Below, piece by piece: positions 1 to 10,800 of a stretch of DNA of 64,000 bases. The position numbers were made by a program, and so were the translations under genes. The first letter of the stretch is position 1. Every line of letters starts with the position of its first letter. Source of the DNA: Bathymodiolus brooksi (Eukaryota > Mollusca > Bivalvia > Mytilida > Modiolidae); contig OY804589.1 of NCBI GenBank assembly GCA_963680875.1, positions 27,764,353 to 27,828,352 on the forward strand, in the 5' to 3' direction. The notes under the pieces are model-generated. The model was not told the origin of the DNA and searched no databases. It was given only the letters and a program-made list of their open reading frames with translations.

Positions 1-101
1 ATTTTTGCACCTTTATTCCTAGATGTCATACAATTATAGGCTACTATATGAACATCCAACAGTGTTGTCTAATCGTTTTAGTACAAGTTGGAACCTAGAC
101 C

Positions 102-272
102 CAGGGGCGGATCCAGCGCGCGCCCCCCTAAAATTGGTAAAAATATGATTTTTTGGCGTAAAATCGTGATTTTTCACACGAAATACCCCAAAAATTTTCG
201 CGCCTCCCTCCGCTTGGCGCAATTTTTATAAGTGCCCCCCCCCCCTAATTTGAAATCCTGGATCCGCCCCTG
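102..272. mobile_element. Short TIR element (hAT-like MITE), copy 1
   Basis: The ends are inverted repeats, CAGGGGCGGATCCAG at 102 and CTGGATCCGCCCCTG ending at 272. The flanks share a short GACCC repeat. The interior is non-coding, with a C-rich tract and the motif tttttggcgtaaaatcgtg. A longer copy with the same ends and interior lies at 29426-29696. Assignment to the hAT superfamily is from the general look of the ends only. Confidence 0.7.
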
Positions 273-1620
273 ACCCGTCTGTAATTTTAAGATGCTTTAT
301 TTTGTGATGTGCTATTTGTGTGAGATTTACTTCAGTGTTGCAGATGATACATTTGAATTGATAAAGTAATTAAAGGTAATAACAAAATTACCGAACTCCG
401 AACAATCTTACAAAGGGAAAGTCAAAACTCATAATTATATAAACAGACAAAATCAGTCAACAACCGGAAAACTGTGAAAACCGTAATGATTAATATATAG
501 ATATATTAATGACACAGTAGATTTGTTTGTTATTTATTGAGTAATAACTACTGAAGTTGCTGTGCAGCAAGAAATACAATCTGTGCCCACTCATCCTGTT
601 TCATAATTTCTGGATCTGTGAGGACCGACTTCCCTACAGGTCTCAGATTTTATGAGTGTCATTTAGAAAGGGTCTGCAATAGTAGGTTAACTACATTATC
701 TATCTCTTTATATGATTGCTTTTCATTATTGTCCAAATTTTGGATCCTTCCTGTAAAGCCATACACTCTTTTTTCTTTTCTTTTTTTGGACCGAAAAATG
801 TGAGGCAAAGCTTTCAAAACTGACAAGCGAAAAAAGAGTCTGTTGGCTTCCAAGCATATTCTTCAACCCTGTGTTGTTGTTTTTGTGTTTGTTATTTTTT
901 TGGCTTCCGTTCCTTTTCTACATATTTGGCAATACAAGTTGAAAGGTGGACAAAACCATAGCTTTGTCCCCTTTTTCAAAGTTTGCACATGTGCCATGTA
1001 CAAAAACGCGCATGTACACACGTGAATAGCGCTACCAGGTTATAATTTTCGTGCTTTTTTCTTTAAATATTCGGTTATGTCTCGACTGTTACCGAATAAC
1101 AATTGCAAGAAAAAAAAATCCTTTGAAGTTCACAATAATAAGTATTTGTTGATTTACGTGGAGCAGTTGCGTTGAAGGGTAAGAACAAAACCTAAAGTAA
1201 CCATTTTAGTACCCCCAAAAAAATCTTAGGGCCCATGGGCTACTATCAGAAAATGCTCAGGATCCCAGTAGTCTTGAGCTTCTTGTTGGGTCCTTGTTAA
1301 GTTTTATCCTCTGAGGGACATGTATAAGATACAGTACTATTGAAACGAAAGAAGCGGTTAGTATTGGATAAAACGAGTTTCTTTTTTCGCATGACTACTC
1401 AGATGCCTTGCACCAATGCCTTCACCTAATGAGTTCGAATAATGCGGAAAAGGAAACCCGTTATATCCAATGTGGGCTACTTCTTTTGTTTTAATAGTAA
1501 TGTATCTAACTTGTACAATAATGATGCTATAATTGATAGAATAAAATAAAAAGTCGTGAGAACAGTTTCCTATTACAACATTGGTCAAATTCTTAAGCTC
1601 GTTTTAAAAAGAACTGCAAA
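273..1620. other. Intergenic, nothing recognised
   Basis: AT-rich DNA with only short open frames on both strands. No domain, splice pattern or repeat I can name. Confidence 0.5.
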
Positions 1621-2335
1621 AACATCGGTCTGTAACATCGGCCGGTATCAGTGGTCTCTAACATCGGTCTGTAACATCGGCCGGTATCAGTGGTCTCTAA
1701 CATCGGTCTATAACATCGGCCGGTATCAGTGGTCTCTAACATCGGTCTGTAACATCGGCCGGTATCAGTGGTCTCTAACAGTGGACTGTAACATCGACCG
1801 GTATCAGTGGTATCTAACATCGGCCGGTATCAGTGGTCTCTAACAATGGACTGTAACATCGACCGGTATCAGTGGTATCTAACATCGGCCGGTATCAGTG
1901 GTCTCTAACATCGGTCTGTAACATCGGCCGGTATCAGTGGTCTGTAACATCGGCCGGTATCAGTGGTCTCTAACATCGGTCTGTAACATCGACCGGTATC
2001 AGTTGTCTGTAACATCGGCCGGTATCAGTGGTCTCTAACATCGGTCTGTAACATCGGCCGGTATCAGTGGTCTCTAACATCGGTCTGTAACATCGACCGG
2101 TATCAGTGGTCTGTAACATCGGCCGGTATCAGTGGTCTCTAACATCGGTCTGTAACATCGGCCGGTATCAGTGGTCTCTAACATCGGCCGGTATCAGTGG
2201 TCTCTAACATCGGTCTGTAACATCGGCCGGTATCAGTGGTCTCTAACAGCGGACTGTAACATCGGCCGGTATCAGTGGTCTCTAACATCGGTCTGTAACA
2301 TCGGCCGGTATCAGTGGTCTCTAACAGCGGACTGT
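1621..2335. repeat. 39-bp satellite built from three 13-bp subunits
   Basis: The array alternates three related 13-mers: aacatcggtctgt, aacatcggccggt and atcagtggtctct. Full units are 39 bp. Many units lack the first 13-mer and are 26 bp. Variants such as aacagcggactgt and aacatcgaccggt recur in register, so the array has higher-order structure. The unit length is a multiple of three, so both strands read open for long stretches as repeating peptides; these are not genes. Confidence 0.95.
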
Positions 2336-2982
2336 AGCTGATATTAGAGGCGGTATTTACCATATAGCATTGCTGGGGGTATTATTGTACAATTGCCTTT
2401 ACAGTTTTCCATATCGGCTTAATTATTGCCTGTATCTTTTGCAGGTACGGAATATCGAAAATGGTAAATGTTGTACATTATACAATAATCTACCCGTATT
2501 ACAGTCTCCATCATATATTGCTTGCATGATTGTCAAGAAATATATAGGTGTCCACAGTCACTTGAAAGCCAAATAATAAATCGATTTTAACAGTAAAAAT
2601 GACAAATGGATATAAGCTATTGTATATATTAAAAAGACCCTTTTATAAACAACAACTCTAATTTTTGTAATTTTTTGGTCCTTTTCATTTTATTATTTTG
2701 ATGTCAGAATGACCACGGATAAAAAAACAATTAAAGTGGAACATGACCGTCTTTGAACTGTTAACTGTACCGGGCCATGTTTCTGTAACCGTGTCAAGAA
2801 TCAGGATCGAGTTTGCATGAGGTTCGTGATGCTAATTTTTTTAATTTCTCTGTAGTGTATTTTTGCAGACCGTTGTTTGCCTTGTTGTCCTGTTATCTTT
2901 GTATATTTAATTGTCTGTCCTTATTCGCTTCAGTCAGATACACTCTTTGGATTTTCTTTGCTTGAGTTCGAGTTATTATTAG
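2336..2982. other. Intergenic, nothing recognised
   Basis: AT-rich sequence without a supported gene, RNA or repeat family. Confidence 0.4.
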
Positions 2983-3228
2983 ACTCAATGAGTTAGTTAG
3001 TTGGATTACCTAACAACTCATACAAGCCTATCACCAATACGGCATGGGTTCGAGCCCGGCTTTGTAAATTACAAAAAAGGGGGCACTCGACTCGCAGCCG
3101 CAAGTGATAAAATTTATGAATTTCTTGCCCATGGTCGGTGGTTCTCTCCGGGTACTCCGACTTCTTCCACCTTTGTCTTTGTCTTTGTACAGGTAAAATT
3201 CCTCCGGGATTCGGAGCACTCCAATTAA
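2983..3228 (+). mobile_element. SINE family B, copy 1 (tRNA-derived head)
   Basis: Family B starts at 'gactcaatgagttag' and has a tRNA-like B box, GGGTTCGAGCCC at 3046-3057. It continues with 'cttgcccatggtcggtggtt' and a 'ctccgggtactcc' stretch shared with family A. This copy has lost the usual family tail (the 'atatagctgaaatattg' domain) after a 'tttgtctttgtctttg' run. Other copies are at 39355-39596 and 49493-49752. Confidence 0.8.
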
Positions 3229-3935
3229 GGATAAAATTATAAAACCTAACTTAACGGGCACATACTTAAAAAGATACGTATTTACAGTTAAGATCAAATA
3301 TACGTAGTAGTTAAAAGTTCATCATTTCCATGTTGTATAAATTTGGTTAGTGGCATAAAAACGTATTTACATCCATTACTAAAAAGTATAAAACGCGTGT
3401 TGTAAAATAGTCGTTTCAGTAGTATTATAATTGATAGCGTTGTTAAAAGTCCATTCTGTTGTTTAATTATTCATATTAGTAAAAACGTATATACACACAG
3501 CACTAAAAGATAAAAGCGCAATCGTAATATATACAATGTTCTTTCCTTCACGCACTCTCCGAATACAGCAATTCTTCCGTTGTTAAAACAAATTGACTCA
3601 TAAAAGGTAAAATCATCATTTAAGTATGCGTATAGACTTTAAAAGGTAAAACGATCTCTTTAATGAACGGATCGGGTGCTGGACACAGTAAGAAAAATAT
3701 TATATTAGCTTACTTATAAAAGGAAACAGTTCTATAAAAGTACTATCAGCTATTGACTATCTGCCTTTCTACATAATGTTCTTCAATATTTCAGTTCTCT
3801 TTTGGTGTAGCACAAAGCAATAGTGTTGCGTGGCTCTTTCGATTTGCACTAAATCCTGGTTTGAATATGGAATCAGTTGGTTTATTTTATATGAGGTGCA
3901 GTCCAAGATGATTTGCATAAGCAGCCCATTTTGTT
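3229..3935. other. AT-rich tract, possibly the 3' UTR of the neighbouring retrotransposon
   Basis: No gene is visible. Motifs such as ataaaaggtaaaa and aaaacgtat recur at irregular spacing. The tract lies directly downstream, on the minus strand, of the retrotransposon coding remnant, so it may be its 3' untranslated part. That link is inference. Confidence 0.3.
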
Positions 3936-6734
3936 CTATAGTCCGTGTACCACCCCCCACCCCCTTGCCTCTTCTAGAGCTTCACCTAGTTTCACCATTT
4001 GTGTTTTTCTGTTTTCTTCTAGAGTTTTACATTCTAGTAAAAAATGCACTCTATCTTCATCTTCCTCCCCACATAGTTTACAGATCGGAGATATTTTGTT
4101 ACGGCTGAACTTAGCGTGGTGGTATTGTAGCATATAAGTATCAGTAATTAATCGTAATTTGATTTCTGCTTTTTGTATGTCGTACTTTCGATTTTTCACA
4201 CTTCGTAATATGTTATGTGGTGTTCCTATTGGATTTTGTTGAATTTCTAGATATTCTAATGTAGATTTTATTTGCTTTTCGTTTGTCCATTTATCGTACC
4301 AAAAGCTGTTAATGGCCTTTTTCATTGCATTTTTCCACTGCTGTTTCTTTGGAGGATTTTTTAGTATTTCTTCTGGAGATGGCAGATTATATTTCTGGAG
4401 CGTTTCCTAATTCTACAGATAAAAAATCTGTCTTCTTCTTTTGAGTTTTCCATATGAGTATGTCTTTTTCGATGGATGAGTCAAGCCTGGCTAAGGTGGT
4501 AAATAAGATCATTGCATTTTTGTCCAGCGTTGTCTCTATTGGTTCTGCACCTATTAGTGTGTAGATGGCTACTGCTGCGGTTCGCTCTGGAAGGCATTGA
4601 AATTGCCTGCAGGTTGCCCTTTGAAGCTGTTCTAATTTCTTCGTGTCTAATGGTGTATATGCTTGGATTTCCAGCCCATATAGATAACGTGGGACAGCGT
4701 ATGTATTCCAGATTTTCAGTAGAACCACTGGGGACATTCCTGATCTTGCATGCAGTCCAGGTCCTAGTAAGGCATATATTGTTCGTCTGCCTATACTCAA
4801 TCTCTCTTCAATATTTATTTTCCCGTTTTCTTGGTAAGTTATTCCAAGGTGCTTAATTGATTGTACCCTGTTTATTTCCTGGTCTCCTAATACATATTTT
4901 TTCGGATGTGTTTGTAGAGCTTTTGATACATTTATTACTTCAGTTTTTTCCGGGTTTAGTTTCACTAAATCTCTTTTGGTGTTATATTCTAGGAGATTTA
5001 ACATGGCTTAAATGTCCTTACTCTCTCCCAGCAGAGCAATGTCATCTGCACAGGCTGGCGCTGATACAGTAATATTTCCAATAGTAGCTCCTAGCGTGCT
5101 TTTTGTAATACTATCCAAAATTGTGTTATTATACCTCTTGTAGAGTAAGGTTGACAGTTTTGCAGCTTGACGTATCCCTTGTTTAATATCTATACTTTCT
5201 GTGGTTTGGTCTCCCCATTTAACTTTCAGGATTAGCCCATCATAAATGTTCCTTAGTAATAGCCACATATCACCAGTAATTCCATCGTGGTATAGCTTAT
5301 TTAACATTATGTCATGGTTGACGGTATCAAATGCTTTTTCTGCGTCTACAGTCAGAAGTTCTAAATCCCGATTAAATTTTTTGTATATTAATATAGTTTC
5401 TGATGCTATAAATGCTGTAAATTTACTAGAAGCGTGTTCAGTAAAACCTCTCTGTAAAGGATTTTGCGTTGGAGATAGCTGTTTTTCTAATCGCTCTTTG
5501 ATGACCGACTCAATAATTTTTGAGAACGTGTTTGTAACGACTATGCCTCTATAATTTCCTGGTAAAGTTTTGTCCTTTTTCTTTTTCAATACTGGTGTTA
5601 AGATTCCTCTTTTCAAAGTATCTGGAATATTAAGCTCTTCAAATATTTGGTTGGTGATACTACATATTTCTGTTGCCAATTCAGCATTTGCAAATTTAAA
5701 GTGTTCTGCTTGTATTCCATTTTCATCAGCAGCTTTCCCATTATTCAGCTTTCGGATAGCTTGTTTTATTTCTGCTTCTGTTGCTGGTGGAATTTTCACC
5801 TTATTGGCTGTTACTTCTGCTATGATGTCATTTTGTATTGTGCAGAGGCTGTTTCGTTCTAGGTCAAATTTGTTTTCGTCCAGATTAGGAGTAGCCAGAT
5901 TTTCAAAATGTATTCTCCGGGCTTCCATAATATTATTTTGGTTGTATTCAACATTGTCTATGACCAGTGTGTCAGTATTTATTGCCGAGTTACTTCTCTG
6001 TATTCTTAGCAATTTGTGGAATGTTTTACTATCGTCTTGAGATGCCTCCATAATTTCGGAGATCAGTTTATCTTTCTTTGAGGCGTATGCTTGTCGCTGT
6101 ACTTGACGCAATGTTCGTTTTTTCTTTATCATATCCTTTTTTTCGCTTTCAGTGCTACCGTTCGAATTTCCCTTATTTTTCCAAATCCAGTGTGCTTTTC
6201 TAGCCTCTTTAGATGCTTGGTCGATGTTATGATTCCATATTCCTCTACCTACAGATTTGAGTGTCTTTAGACGCCTGTATTTTGGTATTGACTTCCTTCC
6301 TGCCTTGTGTAATGTATTTTCTAGTGTGGCTATTCTGTCTGCAACACTTAGTTTTATAGTGTTTTTTTGCTTTCTTATTTCTGTTTGTATGATTTTCTTA
6401 TATTCGTCAGAATTGCATTTGTCCCATGCTGGCTTGGTATATATTTTAGCTGATTTTGGTGCCAATTTACTTATTTGGGTGGTAATTTCTACTTTAATGA
6501 GAGTATGGTCCGAGGTGTTTATAGCATCGAACGGCATGATTGAAACACTAGGTTGTAGGTTCAAAGTTTTTCCTTTAAACAGAATATAATCTATCTGAGA
6601 TTTGCCTTTTCCGTTATGATGGTGGAATGTAAAGTCAATTGGATAGTTTGTAGGCAATATCAGGTTGCTTTCTACAGTAAACTTCTTAAAGATGCGATCC
6701 CTTCGTCTGTCGTCTCTATGTAATGAAGCATTCA
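3936..6734 (-). pseudogene. Broken non-LTR (LINE) retrotransposon: endonuclease end, reverse transcriptase, zinc knuckle
   Basis: Reading right to left, the remnant starts inside an apurinic-type endonuclease at a GDMNA motif, with a later SDH motif (TSDHTLIKVE). A reverse transcriptase follows, with a KAFDTVNHD block (the A-motif aspartates), an IKQGIRQ block and the catalytic CADDIALLG box at about 5032-5058. It ends with a C-terminal cysteine knuckle, CKLCGEEDEDRVHFLLEC, typical of several LINE clades. It is dead in at least three ways: the 5' end is truncated at about 6734, where it abuts a SINE fragment; an in-frame TAA sits at 5008-5010 just after the ADD box; and a frameshift lies near 4326-4390. 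The frame segments are 5008-6734, 4387-5007 and 3936-4386. I cannot assign the clade. A LINE of this type could supply the machinery for the SINEs around it, but no shared 3' tail was seen. Confidence 0.9.
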
Positions 6735-6808
6735 TATCTCCACTAAAACTGTTCGCCATGATATAGCTGAAATATTGTGGAAAGTGGCGTTAAACAACAA
6801 AAATCAAA
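6735..6808 (+). mobile_element. SINE 3' fragment fused to the truncated LINE end
   Basis: The stretch from 'ccactaaaactg' through 'gccatgatatagctgaaa' to 'gttaaacaacaaaaatcaaa' is the 3' end of family B (compare 39525-39600). It begins exactly where the retrotransposon endonuclease homology stops, so the first residues of the open frame running leftwards here are SINE-derived. Confidence 0.75.
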
Positions 6809-6820
6809 TTAAATCAAATT

Positions 6821-7152
6821 GTGGCATGGAATTGCCCCCACCCCCTTTTTTGTAAACTTTCTGTTCAATAGAAATTTCTTTATTGTTTCATCTCTGATCC
6901 CTTTATTTATCGTGTTCGTGTCCATGTAACCGTACAATCTTGGGATAACAGCTTGTATATGTCGGCCTTGTATACTGTTAATAGTGTCCACATAGGACCG
7001 GCATATACAAGTTGTATACCCTAACATTGTACGGTTAAATATGGACACGAACACAATAGATAAAGGGAACAGAGATGAAATAATAAAGAAATTTTATTGA
7101 AAATAAATATGTAAACGGAAAGTTAAAAAGGGGTTTGATAATTTCGTGCCAC
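6821..7152. mobile_element. Long palindromic (hairpin) element
   Basis: Two arms of roughly 130-150 bp are imperfect reverse complements around a centre near 6985-7000. For example, 'tttatttatcgtgttcgtgtc' on the left pairs with 'gacacgaacacaatagataaa' on the right, and gcatatacaag pairs with cttgtatatgt. The outer edge carries a C-rich then T-rich run that recurs at 7918, 8247 and near 28085. No coding capacity. Confidence 0.75.
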
Positions 7153-7757
7153 GATGGCCTGTGGGCGAAGTAAGGATATTCCATTTATTTCAATGCCAAA
7201 CATTTGAATAGAATAGAATAGAATATGTTTTTTGTCAATTAAAGACGCCCATGATAGGCAGTATAATTACATGAAAATCACAATATTTACATTAATTGGT
7301 ATGATTAGATTGATTGGATTTAACATACAAGACATACAAATACATGTAAATATACAATTTTGTAATCAATAATTTTGACAAGCATAGTGATCCCTGTAAT
7401 AGATTAAGAGACAGTGCATCATCCACAGTTGTATATCTAACACAGATATATAATTATTATTATTAATATTGTATAACATAAAATATTACTATAATTAATT
7501 TTGAATTATATCATTTCTAGATGAATGTAACTTTAGTATCATATCAGAAAGTTGATTTATGATGAAATTGTCTTCATTGGACATTAACCATATAAATTGC
7601 TCTCTAATATCTAAATGTTTAAAGTTATAATTATTATTATTTATAAGATCAATAAATGGTGTTCTCACATTTGTAACGTGCAGTCAATCACATGACAGGA
7701 CGAAAGGGGAGGTCACTCTAATTTTACTTGAAGAAGGAAGAAGTTGCTTATGATCAT
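7153..7757. other. Upstream region of the DUF4773-like gene
   Basis: AT-rich, with runs such as 'ttattattattaatattg'. No promoter element can be named with confidence. The 5' UTR probably begins shortly before 7758 in the purine-rich 'gaagaaggaagaagttgc' stretch. Confidence 0.3.
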
Positions 7758-7833
7758 ATGATGGAGATGTTTAATGTTTTCATTCTTCTAACCGTAGCAG
7801 TCGGATGTTTTTCTTTACCATTTAGTCTAAGAG
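7758..7833 (+). CDS. DUF4773-like gene, exon 1: signal peptide
   Basis: Encodes 25 residues plus one base and ends at donor gtaaac. The hydrophobic core [10 protein letters not shown] is flanked by MMEM and a likely cleavage after the CFS region. Confidence 0.8.
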
Positions 7834-10800
7834 GTAAACAAACAAAATAATGCACAAATTTTATTTGCCAATTATGACACCTTGACAACCGTGAAATCTT
7901 CTCGGAGGTATGAATGACCCCCCCCCCTTTTTTTTGTAACAATTTTGTACACACATGAATTATTTTTTGTTGGGTATTTAAGGTATTACTAGGGTTAAGA
8001 CAGGGCAGTCGTAACAGTAAAAGCAATGCACTGGTGCCCCTTCCTACATGTAAACTCGCATTAATAAAAAATGTAAATGGTTGATAAAATTAAACATATA
8101 TTTATTGTGTTGGTACTTCTAGTGTTAAAGCACTAAAAGCATGCTGTACACACCATACATAGATTAGCATGGCCCCCAAGGAAACTGTCCAGCATGCCCA
8201 TGCGTAAGACGGCACTGCTGTGAAGTCTGTAAAATGATGGTATATGACCCCCCCCCCCCTTTTTTTGTAACAATTTTGTTCACACTGTGTGACACATGAA
8301 ATTGTTTTTGTTAGATATTTGATGTATTACTAGTGTTAAGGTACCACTTATATCCAATTGATAGCAATTAATAACATTTATTGAATTAAAATACAATGGA
8401 CCTGTTTCATTTTAATTATTGGTGTCTTAATAAGAATTTCAGTTTGTGCAAAAACTGCATCAGTGGCATAATGGTTAGCGTGCTCACCTCGAGTGCGGTA
8501 GATCGTGAGTTTGAGCACAGGTCGGGTAAAACCAAAGACTATAAAATTGATATTTGTTGCTTCTCCGCTAACCACACATCATTAAGGAGAAAGAGCAAAG
8601 ACTGGTTTGCTCGGAATCAGAATAATGTGTCCGAGTGAAGCTACATGTCTATCCTCGGACTGTTGTTTCAGTGAGCTATATTGTAGCACTATAAAAATCC
8701 AACTCAGCGTGTTGGTCTAGTTCAAAGCAGAGCTCATCATCATTTCATTGAAAATTAACTCGTTATGATATACATGTAGCTGAAAAATTGCTGAATTGGC
8801 ATAAAATACCAATCACTCACTCACTCAGATTGTGCATAGTGTACATAAAGGGATTATCAGCAATATGTAAAAAATATGAATTCTCCTTTTGCTACTAGTA
8901 GACTAATACAATATGTCTCCACTCTACTTTTAATGTTTAAAGCTTGAGAACTGGTTGCAGAAGGAGAATCTGTTTCTCTTGTGACCAAATTGTTGAAAGT
9001 ATTATATGATTTGGTTTGGTTTGGTTTACGGTCTCCTCCACCAGTAAAACTTACCTCCACGATATAACTGAAGTAATGTTGAAAGTGGCATTAAACACCA
9101 TAATCCAAAACAAATACAGGTGTAGGTTCACTTATTGAATTACAGAGTTTAATTGTTTTTGTAGAATTGGAGACCATATTACAGAACAGGAGAGAACTAG
9201 AGAGAAGAAATGGAGAATGTCATGTCGTAGGCTACAATGCTAGTTGTTGTCAACATCTAGAGGTTAATGAGGTCAAATTGAACAGTACAGGTAATTATAT
9301 AGAATAACAGCATTTTTGAAGGTCGAGACAGACATTATCACTAATATCTCAGTGAGTCTGATAGAACGAGCTGGAATATTTGTGATAATGTCTGTCAAGG
9401 CCTTCAGAACTAACGTTGTTGTTTTTATCGGTGATGTCATAATGTATTTTAAGTCAGATTGACAGATAAACTTGTGCATGCGAGTTATGAGCTGACCTAA
9501 TATTTTTGTGGATCAAGGTCAGTTTAGTTATCCAGACTTTTTCACCACACACATCAAAGGAAAAATGTCCAATTTGCCAATAAAGGAAAAGGTTGGTTTT
9601 TATTGTCAGCAACCGTAGCATTTTTACATATATTTCTGGGGCCATCACGATCATATGATAGGTTGATTTACAACCACCTGTGCAATCGGTGCATGTTGCC
9701 TCTAAAGTTCAAATCCCGCTCTGACATGGTGAGGTGTACTCGATGCAACATTATGTGATCAAGTTTGTTAGTGACTTGCGACAGGTCGGTGGTTTTCTCC
9801 AAGTACTCTGGTTTCCTACACCAATAAAACTGACCGGCACAATATAGCTGAAATATTGTTGAAAGTGGCATTAAAACCATAACTCAAACCCTATCCCTGA
9901 CATCACTGTTATAAGTACCTAATAAACGGTAAACCACCATTAATTATTTCATATCTAAGAATTACAACTTTAGAGGTGATAGCACTGATTGCACCTGTAG
10001 TTGTAAATCCAACTACCATACGACCATGACGTCCCCTCATCAAGGAGTGAAGGGAATTGTAATCACAGTATTAATTAGAAGACAAGACTTAGAGACTAAT
10101 AGGTTCTTACACGACTCCCTATTGAAGATCTGGGATTTCTTTCACGAGTGGAGCGTAGTGGAACGAGTGGAAAGACGCTGAATTTCTCTCACGAGTGGAA
10201 GAAATCCCAGATCTTCAATAAGGATGAGTGCAAGTACCTGTTTCTTCCGTTTCAACTTAAAAACAAAGCATGTCGATTTCATTCATTCATTCGCATGTCA
10301 ATGTCATGTTTACTAAACAAAATATTACAACGCCACGTGCAATGCAGTAAATACACACTTATTTAAAACTGCATTAAATCTATTAGGGGAAATCAGTTAA
10401 AATTCGGGTAAAATTGATATTTGAAGCTTTTTTAGATCTACTAAGACGACAATTTATATTACTACAGCAGTCGTAGAAGCGGACTCCATTGATTATACTC
10501 GGCCGATTTGATTGGCTGACAATGCCATGTAAGACAAGGTCACGCACAGCTGTCTTTATGGCTTGTCTTGCATAGAAAACGCATCAAAACGGAAGAAATA
10601 TTATATTGTCATTTAAATTTAACCCAAAAAAAAGATAAGTAATAAGGGTACATGTTTGTTTTATATTTTCTATTTCAGTTTGTGTTAATTTGTCTTATCT
10701 ACCATCAGATTATGGCCTCTCATTAACAGTTACACTGGATGGGAAGGTTTACATTAATGAGACAGTGTCAGGTGGGTATCCATATTTTTAGCCAAATTGT

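Noticed and set aside
1556..2363. Long open frames on both strands with repeating 13-residue peptides
   Set aside because: They follow from a 39-bp satellite whose unit is a multiple of three; there are no start context, splice sites or domains.
4512..6040. Plus-strand frames opposite the retrotransposon
   Set aside because: Shadows of the minus-strand reverse transcriptase coding remnant.
8462..8530. Possible tRNA gene with A and B boxes
   Set aside because: It is the head of a SINE repeated at ten other places; no full cloverleaf.
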